DNA from: Bacteroidia bacterium
Lineage (GTDB): Bacteria; Bacteroidota; Bacteroidia; B-17B0; Aurantibacillaceae
Length of the DNA: 57,572 nt
Assembly (NCBI GenBank): GCA_025455485.1
Contig: JALOMJ010000006.1
Location: 1 to 57,572 of the forward strand
Direction of reading: 5' to 3'
Positions 28,391-38,811 of the stretch are shown here, piece by piece. The position numbers were made by a program, and so were the translations under genes. Within the stretch, counting starts at the first letter, position 1, and the number at the start of each line of letters is the position of its first letter. The notes beneath the pieces were generated by a model that saw only the letters and a list, made by a program, of their open reading frames with translations, did no database searches and was not told the DNA's origin.

Positions 28391-29142
28391 CAGTTTGCGA
28401 TTATTCTTTCATCAATTACCTTAAAATTTGAATACTTATAAGTTGGTGAAATTTTTTCTCCTTTCACATTCAAAAATGTCTTGGTGCTTAACTCTTCTGC
28501 GCTATAACTTACATCCTTTCTGAAATCCCTAATGATAACCTCCATCCGGGGATAAAACACTTCGGTTTTAGTTTCATTATTCTTTCGAATGGTTCTAGAT
28601 GTTCTATAATAATAGACCATTTTAAGTATTTGGCTTTCATTATAGTAACACTCTTTTGCGACCACCCCTTCCGTCTCTGCGAGTTCAATACGTATTCCAT
28701 TCATAGATTGGCTCGAAAAAGTGAAGGTTTTTCTGCAATTCGTCCATAATGAAGAAGAAGTAAAACTTTGTACATCATCCTCATCAATTGCTTTCATAGG
28801 TTCAGCTAATCTGATTGTTTTATCCTTTAAATCAACAGTTACTTTATACTTAGAATCTTGTACTATTAGCCTATCCATTAATCCATAAGCCCAGTAATTT
28901 CCCTTTCTTTTTATAAATCCCTTGCCTTCTGAATAAACATTCTCCGTAGTGTAATCTTTATATGATTCATAAACTACCGAATACGAATAATTTTTTCCCG
29001 CAAAACATTTATTCTCTAGACCTTTTAAAAGAGTAGCACACTCCTTCACTTCGATTTCTTTCCATTGAACCTTATGTTTAAGAAATGATGAATTCGAAAT
29101 AAAAAAACTGTAAAAGAGAATATTGGAAATTAACAAAATCAT
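28390..29142 (-). CDS. Exported protein, possibly LolA-like
   Basis: A 250-residue protein starting with a hydrophobic N-terminus (MILLISNILFYSFFISNSSF). The middle alternates short beta strands in the pattern YSYSVVYESYKDY ... GKGFIKRKGNYWAYGLMDRLIVQDSKYKVTVDLKDKTIRLAEP, which resembles the open beta-barrel of LolA/LolB-type carriers. I hold this assignment weakly because no diagnostic motif is present. Its stop overlaps the first base of the giant RHS gene, and it starts 2 bases after the beta-helix gene. If it is LolA-like it could escort a hydrophobic or lipidated partner from the same operon through the periplasm. Confidence 0.5.
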   Translation of the reverse strand: MILLISNILFYSFFISNSSFLKHKVQWKEIEVKECATLLKGLENKCFAGKNYSYSVVYESYKDYTTENVYSEGKGFIKRKGNYWAYGLMDRLIVQDSKYKVTVDLKDKTIRLAEPMKAIDEDDVQSFTSSSLWTNCRKTFTFSSQSMNGIRIELAETEGVVAKECYYNESQILKMVYYYRTSRTIRKNNETKTEVFYPRMEVIIRDFRKDVSYSAEELSTKTFLNVKGEKISPTYKYSNFKVIDERIIAN

Positions 29143-29144
29143 TA

Positions 29145-31961
29145 TTAACGGATTGGTTGATTGCTTTTGGTTTCTTTTATTGTTCTAACTCCACGCTCTG
29201 TTTCCTTTTTTACTCTTACTAACTTTCCCTCATTGTTGTATTCATAAAATGTTGCATAGTTATTCTCATCCAATTCAGCAATAAATTGTAGTGTTTCCTG
29301 GTCATACACATACGACTTCATATTGCCATCCGCCGGAAAGATGCGGATATCATCAAAAAAAGCTTTTGTGGCCATCATGGGTGCAACAGCAATCTGCGAG
29401 GCATCGAGTTTATTCAGTATAGTAAATCCCTTGGCATGAACCGGCACTTCAAAAACACCCTCTATCTTTTGCCAACCATCCACAATAGGGCCTTTGGGCC
29501 TGAAAATAGTCGAATTCCCTAATTGCGACAGTGGATTCATGCTATTGTAAAACTTGACCTCAACAACAGGTGTAGCAAAAGAATGCCACATATCATAGGA
29601 TGTTGGCGCAACACTTATCGGAGATCCGTTATACATGTTTTGGATCTTAGCCCAAACACTTACAATGTACTTTTTTCCCGGGATCGGACTAAAATCACTC
29701 ACGCAATTAGGGCAATGTCCGATTTGAATATAACTTACTCGACTCGTACCACATCGAATTCCCCCATTTGTACCTTTTGCGGTAATCGTAACAGCTATTC
29801 GATCAGAATAGTTTATGTTGATGTTATTCGGATTTATTGGAATCGGAACTGTAAAATCATTTATTAAACCAGGAGAGATAGTATGTTTGTAAAGTGAGTT
29901 AACTAAATCGCCCTTAGCGTTGCTTTTATAAAACTCCAACTCAAACTGTCCATTCATTGAAATAAAATTTGGATCATTAATTGTTAATTCTACTTCTACA
30001 TTTCCATTGAAAGTAAGATAAGCTGAATGAAGTATTGGAGCCTGCATTTTATCCGTTAAACCCTGGGTATAATAAAGTCCTGAATACATACCATTAGGTA
30101 CATGCAGTGGACCAAAAGTTGGGCAACTTGCTAACAAAGTGCAAGATTCAATAGTTGTTGGTAAACCAAAATACACTTCAATACTGCCAGGAAATACCAA
30201 ATCTCTTATTTTAATACCAGCATTATCCGATGGTGTTGGCCAGTTTATTTGCGGCTCAAAAACACCTTGAATGAATATTTTAGGATAGAAATAATTGCAA
30301 GAAAGCGAATTACCAGAATAATTATTAAGTGAATTAAACCCGCAATTATTGCCATTTATGAAAGTGTTGTTTTGAGAAGGTTCCAATTCATATCCAAACC
30401 TATTTGGCCCTTTGTGACTAAACCATGTTGATTGACCAAAGATTATATCTTCCACGTAGTAGTAAGCATATATTCCTCCAAAACTGATATTCGAAACGCC
30501 ACCATAAATTGAATTAATACAATCAGCCTTAAATTCATTGTTATTTATATTCATCAGTTTGTTGCTACCTACCGAAGCCTTAGTCGGTGATGCTATCTCT
30601 AAATTTATTTCATGGTTGTATAACTTGTTTTGTGTAATATTTACAAAATAAGAATCATCTATTAATGGATCCGGCAAAACAGGGCCTTGTTTAATACCAA
30701 GAGATAAACCTCTTATCTCATTTTCTTGAATCAAAACATCATGTTTAACTTTGTATAAAATTGGATTTATTTTACTGTTTATAGGTGCGCCAAAATAATA
30801 AGGTGAAAATTCGATTCCACAACCAAACTCGTTGTACGCTGAAGTGGATCCAATAAAATTCTTTTTTATAATACTATTAGCAATTCTTCCGGGATGCATT
30901 AGCTTAACATCTCCAATCATTCTTATTGCTTTAGAAAACAATCCATCGCTTTGATTATGCACAATGCCATTATCTAAAAAATTATATTGATAAGATGTCC
31001 CATTACTAACATATGTTGAGCATAGTGAAGTGAATGTATTATAGTAACAAATTGGTGAAGTATACTCATAAAATTTATTGTTTTCAATATGCATAAAGTC
31101 GACATCATTCGAATATTCAATTGCCCGGTGATAACCGTCAAAAACAGAATTTGTAATATGAACCTCCTTTGTATTTCTTACAGTTATTGTATTAATAAAA
31201 TCATAGTCGTAGCAGTCCAAGTAATTTGGATTACTATAATTGTACCATTTTATATAACTGTATACCTCGTTCATCCTCAGAAATATTAAATTATCAAACG
31301 AAACACTGGAAAGGTTTGAGAGTTGTGGAAGATTACTGCTAAAACCAGATTGGGTGTTAACATGAAATATTTCATCCATTGTACCCAAAGCCTGAATGCT
31401 AGGAGGGTGAGGTATTTGTTTATGGGGCTCCGATGGTGGACAAAATGCAATAAACGTATTTTGATTATAAAAACGATCGACTAAAAAACCCTTAAAGCAG
31501 CCATTTAGATTATTATTAGTATTTGGAGTCGAACCAGGATTTGTAAGTCCTTGAAACAATACTGTTACATTATTAACTATAGGGTTAGGTGGAGGATTTG
31601 GGCCGTTATAAGGTAAAGTAATGTCTGGTAAGTCGCCTTGAATAATTAAATATCCCTCGTCTTGACCATCTACAACTCCATCATCATTATTATCCACTCC
31701 ACTCATTAATGGATATGCTCCAATGTAAATTGTAGCATTTGATCCAGATTGTAGCAAATTTATATCATCAATCGCATTTTTAAGAGTATAGCCGGGTCCA
31801 TTATGCGAGAAAGCACTCGTCACATTTAGAGTGTAGTTACCCGTTGTATATCCGGCTGGGGTTTTCCCTTGAGGTCCAAAAGCCCCTTGTGGACAACCTT
31901 GCTGAGCGTTTAGCCCAAAGGTGCTCACGCAAAATATTAAATTAACCAGTACTAACCTCAT
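29145..31961 (-). CDS. Secreted beta-helix-like protein ending in a YD-repeat stub
   Basis: A 938-residue protein with signal peptide (MRLVLVNLIFCVSTFGLNAQ). Residues ~200-560 have short repeated strand-turn units with many Asn (IEYSNDVDFMHIENNKFYEY, ITQNKLYNHEINLEIASP, MNINNNEF), as in right-handed parallel beta-helices. A carbohydrate-binding-like beta sandwich follows (~750-880; VSVWAKIQNMYNGSP ... GWQKIEGVFEVP ... FDDIRIFPADG). The last ~50 residues are YD-repeat sequence (MKSYVYDQETLQFIAELDENNYATFYEYNNEGKLVRVKKETERG). A single YD stub at the C-terminus suggests that it docks onto or was once part of an RHS shell. It lies between two RHS-type genes with 2-base gaps. The binding target is unknown. 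Confidence 0.75.
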   Translation of the reverse strand: MRLVLVNLIFCVSTFGLNAQQGCPQGAFGPQGKTPAGYTTGNYTLNVTSAFSHNGPGYTLKNAIDDINLLQSGSNATIYIGAYPLMSGVDNNDDGVVDGQDEGYLIIQGDLPDITLPYNGPNPPPNPIVNNVTVLFQGLTNPGSTPNTNNNLNGCFKGFLVDRFYNQNTFIAFCPPSEPHKQIPHPPSIQALGTMDEIFHVNTQSGFSSNLPQLSNLSSVSFDNLIFLRMNEVYSYIKWYNYSNPNYLDCYDYDFINTITVRNTKEVHITNSVFDGYHRAIEYSNDVDFMHIENNKFYEYTSPICYYNTFTSLCSTYVSNGTSYQYNFLDNGIVHNQSDGLFSKAIRMIGDVKLMHPGRIANSIIKKNFIGSTSAYNEFGCGIEFSPYYFGAPINSKINPILYKVKHDVLIQENEIRGLSLGIKQGPVLPDPLIDDSYFVNITQNKLYNHEINLEIASPTKASVGSNKLMNINNNEFKADCINSIYGGVSNISFGGIYAYYYVEDIIFGQSTWFSHKGPNRFGYELEPSQNNTFINGNNCGFNSLNNYSGNSLSCNYFYPKIFIQGVFEPQINWPTPSDNAGIKIRDLVFPGSIEVYFGLPTTIESCTLLASCPTFGPLHVPNGMYSGLYYTQGLTDKMQAPILHSAYLTFNGNVEVELTINDPNFISMNGQFELEFYKSNAKGDLVNSLYKHTISPGLINDFTVPIPINPNNININYSDRIAVTITAKGTNGGIRCGTSRVSYIQIGHCPNCVSDFSPIPGKKYIVSVWAKIQNMYNGSPISVAPTSYDMWHSFATPVVEVKFYNSMNPLSQLGNSTIFRPKGPIVDGWQKIEGVFEVPVHAKGFTILNKLDASQIAVAPMMATKAFFDDIRIFPADGNMKSYVYDQETLQFIAELDENNYATFYEYNNEGKLVRVKKETERGVRTIKETKSNQPIR

Positions 31962-31963
31962 AC

Positions 31964-32455
31964 TTAATTGTCTATTGTATAGAATTGTTGAAATAGTAGT
32001 TGTTCCCCATCCATTATTTTCAGAGTCACAAGTTCTAATTGAGAAATTGAATTCTCTTCAATCATTTCGTTAATCGAAATATGATTATCCAGGATAGCAC
32101 ATCTTCTTACTATTCTAGCTTCTGAGGAGTCGATTAAGCATAGATTATTCTCACCTTCCTTAATATTTGCTACGATCAAGTTAGATTCTTTGATTATTGT
32201 AGTCATACTCGAATTGCTTAACGTTACGATAATGCGAAAACCCGCATTAAGATTGTAAGCTGAGAATTCCATATTCAATTTCCCAAAAACCGGAATCTGA
32301 TTCATAGTTGAGTCAGAAATTATTGATTGCCTTTTAATTTCAACAAATCCATTTGGTTTGGTAAAATGATGATTAAACCTTTCAACATTAACCTGACTTT
32401 TATACTTACCTGAAATGATGATAAGAATCAAAATAAATATAACTCTGTGTTTCAT
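31964..32455 (-). CDS. Small secreted protein of the RHS operon
   Basis: A 163-residue protein with signal peptide (MKHRVIFILILIIISGKYKSQ). The remainder is beta-rich (FGKLNMEFSAYNLNAGFRIIVTLSNSS) and has Cys in CLIDSSEARIVRRCAI. No family is recognised. Gaps of 2-3 bases on both sides show that it is translated with the 1899-residue shell protein upstream and the beta-helix protein downstream, so it probably works with them as a periplasmic or outer-surface partner. Confidence 0.65.
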   Translation of the reverse strand: MKHRVIFILILIIISGKYKSQVNVERFNHHFTKPNGFVEIKRQSIISDSTMNQIPVFGKLNMEFSAYNLNAGFRIIVTLSNSSMTTIIKESNLIVANIKEGENNLCLIDSSEARIVRRCAILDNHISINEMIEENSISQLELVTLKIMDGEQLLFQQFYTIDN

Positions 32456-32458
32456 TAT

Positions 32459-35400
32459 TTAGTTATTGTATGGATGCACAATTAATTTATTATAAATACA
32501 ACCTTTAGAATCGGTTATAACCACAATTGCTTTGTAAGCTAAATTTCCCGGAAAAGGCACAACTACAAACGATTCATCATTAGCGTTAAAATTTACACTT
32601 CCTGAACCGGAAATGGTTATAGCCTCAAACTGATAAGGGGCTAAACCTCCTAATACTTTATATTTCAAATTCAAATTATCATATTCGATTGACGCTTGAC
32701 AGGCATTCGGCTTTGAACAGTTTGTACTCAAACTTGCTGTAATTCCAGCTGCTCCGGAGGACATCGGTGAATACATTTCCACTTTTATTGATTTTTTACC
32801 AGTATGTGCTTCCGTAGCATCCCAATCCGATAAAGGGTCGTTCTCCACAGGTTTAAAATCGAAATGCTTATCAGGTGTACAGGCTAAAGACGAGTATTCA
32901 AAGCCAGAGTAAGCCAGTTCCCTGTATTTGGAATTAGAAGCCTTAGCTGTAGGTAAACTTTGATTGTGACCAAACATTGCACTACTATATATCCCCAAAG
33001 CGTTTTTAGATTCCAACTCCATACCATAAGGGCTCATTTCATTTACCGATTCTACAAAGGTCCATCCATTGTTATTGATAGTCCAACCTGCACCTGTGTA
33101 CTTGTAAAATGGTTGATAAGCCATAAAGGTTCCATCCTGTCTGATGTTACTGTTGTTTTCATTATTGGTTTGGACTCTATCGGTCAAATAAGCATAGTTC
33201 CGGATAGGTCTCCAGTTACCTTTTGTTCCCACAGCGTAAGGATTGCTTGAATAAAGAGGAGTATTGCAGTCACAATTTACTTTCCAGTTTTGATCGTACT
33301 CTATGGCACTGGAATTAATCATCCGTTGATAGATATTGCTCCTTATACCACCTAATGGATTAACAAGTGTAGAAATATTAGCCATGTCCATTGTTTGCAT
33401 GTTTCTATAACCCGACCTCACTACTTTCAGAATATAATCACCATTGAAAGTAGCTCCAGAACCGTTGATATCCCTTAACTCCAGTAGATTCGATTTTGAT
33501 TTGGTTACCCATGCTTTATAGTAATTCACAGGACTTGTTGCTGTAGCTGGAATTGTTGCCACAATCAATTCATCCCCTTCTGAAAATAAATTTTGTTTTG
33601 ATTCAATAGTTGCATTCCCATTTATAAACCCATTTACGCGTAAAGCGTAATCAATATTCTTGTACGCCGAGCCCATTTGTTTATAGTACCAGTAGGCCGG
33701 GTATCTAAAATTGTAAATTGGGTCATTGTAATCATTGATAACCTGGGTCAATAATACATCGCCTGTTTCAGAATCATAAGCCAAATTGGAGGTGGTAACT
33801 GTTGAGCCATCCTTTTTTGCGATAGTTTTATCAAGTATACCAAAACGTTGTACCACCTTAGTCATCGTGGCAGATCTGAATTGAGTTTTATCGGAAGTAT
33901 ACGTTGGGATTGGAACCAAAGTAGCTACAAGAACAAAGGCATAAAATGTATCAAAATTCAAGTTGGTTTCATTTGATTGGCTTTCGGTACTTTGCTCTCT
34001 TAAATCCGCAACAGCATCAAAATAGACACCTACTTCGCCTGTTGTAACAGCGCCGTTGGGCGTTAATGCAGTAACATTATTTTTTAATCGCTTTCCGCCT
34101 TTTCCACCATAGTTTTCAGATTTATAGAAGTATTCTATACTGCTTATTAATTGATCCGCATTATTATATGTTTTTACCGCCTTCTGTTTCCCATGCATAT
34201 CATTAAGTTCTACATAGAACCCCTGAGACGCCGTCATGTGGTTTTCAGAATTCAGTTTAAACAGTGTGGCTAATTCAAACGGATCATCCTTGCATTCAAT
34301 AGCCTCAAGTTCTGTTCTATCTGTTATTGTAGGAAAGTCTTTTGCTGTAAAGAACTCATGGTCCACATAGCCTGTTTTATGATTATCTATTGTGGCATTC
34401 GTCATGGGTGGAGGTAAACTGGCAGGGTCAGGATAATAATTTGCAACCCTCACGCAGCTGTATCCAACACTTGCTGAAGGATAAAAACTTTCACCAAAAG
34501 GGGCCTCGGTGTAATGTTCGTCATCAGGCACCAGAAGTTTCTTAGTTTGCGTAAAAAATGGTGTCTTAAGGCAATTCTCTTCCCCACCAATCATAGGCTC
34601 ATAACTGGCCACACCAGAAGAGATGACATTGTTCTTTCTGTCCTTCGTTGTGTAAGAGTAGACCTGACCATATTCACTTGAGGCCTCTACTCCTGTCATT
34701 GTACTAAAATCATCATTCAGTATGATACTCTTTACCCGTGACCCACCCCCGTACTTCTTCCCTGTTATATTCTTTAGCTTAATCCAGGATTTGGTTAAAT
34801 CAACGTGGGAACATTTATCATCTTTGTACAAACTGGCATTAGGACCTTGAACAGCCTGCTTAATTGTTGTAAAGAAACTGCTGTTGACCAATGCTTTCAT
34901 TACCTGCTCATTCATGCTTGCCGAAGCATTTGGCTGGTTCCACACGATCCTTGAAGCATTCAATCGCCCAAATTGCAAGGCAGCCTTAACAATTGGATTT
35001 AGCATAGTAGTGTTTGAAATGTTTAACGGGGGGCCTGCAAATGGACTAGAATTATTCTCATCCAGATTAACTGATTTAAACACAAAACTTGCATAACGGT
35101 CGCTGTTAACGCTAAAGGTTTTCGTATGTGTGGCCATTAAATCCACTTCAGCGTATCCAGGAACATAATCAAAAACATGTGAAGTGGCTGCTGAGCCTGT
35201 TAAGCGTACAAGAGATTTAAAATAGATTAGGCCAGTTTCTGGAATGAGATCCTGGATTTTTACACCTAAAGGTGCCTCATTCGGTATCTTTACCACAAAT
35301 GGATAATTGTCCAGCCACTTTTGGATACCGGAAGCCGGTAAATTTCCTTGAGGAAGTGCCGGACTCACCTGATTTGAAGGAGGAGCGTTGTACAAATACA

Positions 35401-38158
35401 TCTGTGTGGCTTGCATGTCCTGCACGTATGCATAATCATCAGATTCATAGTTTATATGGATTTTTCCCCCAGATGGCAATTTAATTTCTTCTAATGACCA
35501 TGCTGATGCATCTTCATTCCTTACTTGCGCTGTTTGGTCTTGGTTAGTATAAGGAAAATACTCAAAATCCACCGCAGTTCCTGCGCCCGATGGATTTGCA
35601 CTTTTGTAATTCCCCCATCTATCATATGTTTGAGCGTCATAGTTCGGATTTTTAGTAACATACTTAAACTCATAGGCGTTGTAGTTCCCCTTCTTTGAAC
35701 TTCTATGATTGAAGTGAATGCTCTTCAATGTAAGTTTACCCTGACCTTGGGGGGCATTGTCAATGCCCGGACACAGCATCGGTTCTTGAGCTGAACCATT
35801 ATTATATTCGAAGAAGACGGTTTTAACAATGTCTTGAGAACCCTTTACTTTTAGAACTATGCTCTCAAGTTTTTTCTGCTTGTTTGTAGCTGAGGCTCCA
35901 CCATTTTTTGTATTCACACCTAATCCATCAACCCTATCAGAATAGGTCAAACTTGCCTCATGATTTTTCCCTATTACTTTAGATAGATAATAAAGCTGTT
36001 TTACACCATAAACATAACTTCCTTTATCATCATTTGGATCGGATTTAAGCCCCTCGTTAAATTTTGCCTTGTTGTTAGGAATTGGCGACCTCCAATTGTA
36101 ATTCGGAACTTCAGTGTATTCAAACAAAGTATAATTACCTAAATCATCATCTGTTGGTCCATTACCTGTAAGATCGACGTAATCAGGTGAAAGCACCGCC
36201 GTTAGCAAATAGGAATGTGCGAATGGAGGCATTTTAGTGTTTGAATAATAATTGTCAAGCCCCATTTTGTTATCAACCGTATTATCCTGTCCGGGCTGAT
36301 AGGTAACTAATCCATTCGCTTTAGGCCTTGCTGAGCCCCCTCCCACAGGCTTACCCACAGCAAATGTGACTTCCTCTTGCTGTTTGTTATAAACTGGAAG
36401 GGCATAAACATATCTTTTCCCATCCGTATTTAAAGAAGTGATTTGGCCAATATGATGGGCGAACTTCCAAATATTTGAACTAATGTATTGGTTTTGCATT
36501 CCACTTCCTGCACTTCCACCAAACAAGCCCATGCCTTCATAAACTTCTCTATTAGTAAGTGTAGCAATGGATTGGTTCTTCTTATCTCGCTTTTTTCGTT
36601 TCGATTCTGTATTTGCCTCAAGAGTTTGCCCTTGCGAGGTGATAATTTTCCCTGAGGTTTTTGTATCAAAAGGTATTTCATCATCCAGTTCGAATCGGCA
36701 AGCTTTATACCCACCATATCTTGTTAAAAAACCCGGATCACTATTGATTGATTTTTCATTTGCCTCTTTGAAGTAAGCCGCTTCATAATCCGATTGATCA
36801 TTTCCCTGAAAGGAATAGTTTTCATATGCTTTTGAGTCTACCCAATCTCCAGAATTCGAATATGCTGAGTTTACCACAATATCTGTGCCTGCCTTAAATA
36901 TATTCCCTAAACCAGCTTCCACGCTGCCACTATACCCATCACTTGTGCTGTATGATGCTATATCGTATACATGCCCTACATCGCTTCTGAATAATCTATA
37001 ACTACCACCAGTACCTTGTCCGGAAACTGAATAAATGTCGTAGGTTAAATTCGTTAGTGGTAAATTATATGTTGATCGGTTAAAACTGCCATCCTTCTCA
37101 CGGTTGAAGTCCATCATTGCCGAAGTACTCTTCTGGCCATTTTGAAGATGTAAATACCCATAGGCCCTTGATTTGAGAGTTTTTGTTAATTGCCCTTGCT
37201 CCATGTAATATCCCGTAGGCGCGATATTTGCAACAAAACCCGTCGCTTCGAGTCCTAATTTTAAATTTCCTGTCACCGACAAATTTTGCATTGGAAAATC
37301 GATATATGGCGAATATGTCTGTTGACCAAAATTGAATGTTGATCCGCCACCCGGAAAGCTAGCAGATGTCATAAATCCGTTTGCTTTGTTTTTTACTCCC
37401 AAATTTTGGGAAATGTCTGGCTTAATAGTTAAAGCGGTTAACCCACCCCTGGAATTGTATGAAGCCCCAATTGAAACTCCTAACCTGGAGGCTCGTTCGC
37501 TTTTACCTGAGGTTTGACTCAGCGAAATTGAAGGGGCCAATGATAAACCATCCTCTGAGCTTGATGTTATACCTAATGAAACTGCCCCTGAGCCTCCAAA
37601 CTTATTTGAAGCTGAAACTGCCAAGTTCCAGGATTGTTCAATACCCACTCCTGTATAATTGTTGTATCTGATTCCGAACCGTGCAGTAATTTGAGCGTCA
37701 TCAAACCCAAACAGCTCTCCTGAAAATCCGCATGAAATCCCGATTGTTTGATTCTTCTTTATGTTTTGCTCTTTTTCTATTTCATCTCCGTTAAAATCAT
37801 CAGGTATGCCCCTCATGTTTCGATTAATAACTCCTGGATTTATGTTCCAACCTAAACCTACAGAACTCGCTTCTTGATCCATGGTGATGCCAGAATGATA
37901 AGAGATGTTCATTGGATATCCGTCTACATCCAATAAAGGAATATTGTAGGAAAAATCCCCTGAGAACAAATCCACCATATTGGAAACATCTACCGGTTCA
38001 AATGATTGAACCTCTGGCTGACTTGGGCCTCCGGTAAGCGCTAATGCAGTGCTTGGCCAACTAATCTGAAATACAATTACTAAAAGTAATTTTAATGAAA
38101 TGTACTTGCGTACAATAGCTTTCCTGTCAGTTCGCCTAAGAGAATAAAATATGCTCAT
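32459..38158 (-). CDS. Large RHS-system shell protein with SpvB/TcB-like N-terminus
   Basis: A 1899-residue protein. A long N-region with a hydrophobic export signal (KYISLKLLLVIVFQISWPSTALAL) precedes a conserved block (EPVDVSNMVDLFSGDFSYNIPLLDVDGYPMNISYHSGITMDQEASSVGLGWNINPGVINRNMRG, ~54-118). Such blocks start the beta-rich shells of SpvB/TcB-like and RHS-associated Bacteroidota proteins. Beta-strand-rich sequence, many Tyr/Asp-Gly turns and occasional YD-like units follow (FFEYNNGSAQEPM, VDFEYFPYTNQD). The last ~100 residues look like a SprB/Ig-like domain (GLAPYQFEAITISGSG ... VITDSKGCIYNKLI). It overlaps the upstream lipoprotein gene by four bases. By analogy with Tc toxins it could form part of the cocoon that houses or delivers the giant RHS partner; this is inference. 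Confidence 0.75.
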   Translation of the reverse strand: MSIFYSLRRTDRKAIVRKYISLKLLLVIVFQISWPSTALALTGGPSQPEVQSFEPVDVSNMVDLFSGDFSYNIPLLDVDGYPMNISYHSGITMDQEASSVGLGWNINPGVINRNMRGIPDDFNGDEIEKEQNIKKNQTIGISCGFSGELFGFDDAQITARFGIRYNNYTGVGIEQSWNLAVSASNKFGGSGAVSLGITSSSEDGLSLAPSISLSQTSGKSERASRLGVSIGASYNSRGGLTALTIKPDISQNLGVKNKANGFMTSASFPGGGSTFNFGQQTYSPYIDFPMQNLSVTGNLKLGLEATGFVANIAPTGYYMEQGQLTKTLKSRAYGYLHLQNGQKSTSAMMDFNREKDGSFNRSTYNLPLTNLTYDIYSVSGQGTGGSYRLFRSDVGHVYDIASYSTSDGYSGSVEAGLGNIFKAGTDIVVNSAYSNSGDWVDSKAYENYSFQGNDQSDYEAAYFKEANEKSINSDPGFLTRYGGYKACRFELDDEIPFDTKTSGKIITSQGQTLEANTESKRKKRDKKNQSIATLTNREVYEGMGLFGGSAGSGMQNQYISSNIWKFAHHIGQITSLNTDGKRYVYALPVYNKQQEEVTFAVGKPVGGGSARPKANGLVTYQPGQDNTVDNKMGLDNYYSNTKMPPFAHSYLLTAVLSPDYVDLTGNGPTDDDLGNYTLFEYTEVPNYNWRSPIPNNKAKFNEGLKSDPNDDKGSYVYGVKQLYYLSKVIGKNHEASLTYSDRVDGLGVNTKNGGASATNKQKKLESIVLKVKGSQDIVKTVFFEYNNGSAQEPMLCPGIDNAPQGQGKLTLKSIHFNHRSSKKGNYNAYEFKYVTKNPNYDAQTYDRWGNYKSANPSGAGTAVDFEYFPYTNQDQTAQVRNEDASAWSLEEIKLPSGGKIHINYESDDYAYVQDMQATQMYLYNAPPSNQVSPALPQGNLPASGIQKWLDNYPFVVKIPNEAPLGVKIQDLIPETGLIYFKSLVRLTGSAATSHVFDYVPGYAEVDLMATHTKTFSVNSDRYASFVFKSVNLDENNSSPFAGPPLNISNTTMLNPIVKAALQFGRLNASRIVWNQPNASASMNEQVMKALVNSSFFTTIKQAVQGPNASLYKDDKCSHVDLTKSWIKLKNITGKKYGGGSRVKSIILNDDFSTMTGVEASSEYGQVYSYTTKDRKNNVISSGVASYEPMIGGEENCLKTPFFTQTKKLLVPDDEHYTEAPFGESFYPSASVGYSCVRVANYYPDPASLPPPMTNATIDNHKTGYVDHEFFTAKDFPTITDRTELEAIECKDDPFELATLFKLNSENHMTASQGFYVELNDMHGKQKAVKTYNNADQLISSIEYFYKSENYGGKGGKRLKNNVTALTPNGAVTTGEVGVYFDAVADLREQSTESQSNETNLNFDTFYAFVLVATLVPIPTYTSDKTQFRSATMTKVVQRFGILDKTIAKKDGSTVTTSNLAYDSETGDVLLTQVINDYNDPIYNFRYPAYWYYKQMGSAYKNIDYALRVNGFINGNATIESKQNLFSEGDELIVATIPATATSPVNYYKAWVTKSKSNLLELRDINGSGATFNGDYILKVVRSGYRNMQTMDMANISTLVNPLGGIRSNIYQRMINSSAIEYDQNWKVNCDCNTPLYSSNPYAVGTKGNWRPIRNYAYLTDRVQTNNENNSNIRQDGTFMAYQPFYKYTGAGWTINNNGWTFVESVNEMSPYGMELESKNALGIYSSAMFGHNQSLPTAKASNSKYRELAYSGFEYSSLACTPDKHFDFKPVENDPLSDWDATEAHTGKKSIKVEMYSPMSSGAAGITASLSTNCSKPNACQASIEYDNLNLKYKVLGGLAPYQFEAITISGSGSVNFNANDESFVVVPFPGNLAYKAIVVITDSKGCIYNKLIVHPYNN

Positions 38159-38811
38159 AATAATACTGGTGCCTTAGTGAAATCCTCCGATTGAAACAAA
38201 AACTTGATGGTTCCATTATTGAAAAGTCGGTCTGTAAAAACAATCTGTTTCTCTGTAAATCTTCTGTTCCCCGAATTTTCAAATGCAATGCTAAAATGCC
38301 CAAAAGGGGTAACATCAAAACTCCTCTCAAAATGGAACATAACGCATGGAAGAGTATCCATTCCATCCACCAAATAAATATCCTTTTGCATTTCAAATGC
38401 AGAATATGCCACCCTTTGTTTATAATGCTCCGGGCTTTCTAATTCGTACTTAAGAAATTCCATGCCAAATTCCTCTATCTCTATCCTTAGGTCGAAGTAT
38501 TGCAGATCCTCTATATCTTCTTTTGTAACTTTTTTGCCTTCCTTACTTTTTATCTCCTTTGCGAGAATATACTCGATTGGTTTTAACCTACATAGATAGT
38601 TAACATCACCAACTGTTTTAGACCTAATATACACTTCACTATTACCTTCAACATACGACACTAAATCTTCCGGATCATCGAATCCTATTGTATCAATCTT
38701 TTTAGGTTCTGTTTTTCCTGATACTCTTGATGAATTATCCTCACCGGTGCAAGTAACAAACAAGGCGAAACAGAAAAAAGTCCCGAACACTATAAGAACT
38801 CTATTTTTCAT
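38155..38811 (-). CDS. Probable lipoprotein of the RHS operon
   Basis: A 218-residue protein read from the ATG at 38809-38811. This start overlaps the OmpH-like gene's TGA by four bases and exposes a lipoprotein-like signal (MKNRVLIVFGTFFCFALFVTC, Cys followed by TGEDNSS). The longer frame from 38862 lacks an export signal at its start. The mature part is acidic with beta strands (FDLRIEIEEFGMEFLKYELESPEHYKQRVAYSAFEMQKDIYLVDG) and belongs to no family I recognise. It is coupled on both sides by 4-base overlaps. A role in anchoring or assembling the large secreted partners at a membrane is plausible. Confidence 0.65.
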   Translation of the reverse strand: MKNRVLIVFGTFFCFALFVTCTGEDNSSRVSGKTEPKKIDTIGFDDPEDLVSYVEGNSEVYIRSKTVGDVNYLCRLKPIEYILAKEIKSKEGKKVTKEDIEDLQYFDLRIEIEEFGMEFLKYELESPEHYKQRVAYSAFEMQKDIYLVDGMDTLPCVMFHFERSFDVTPFGHFSIAFENSGNRRFTEKQIVFTDRLFNNGTIKFLFQSEDFTKAPVLL

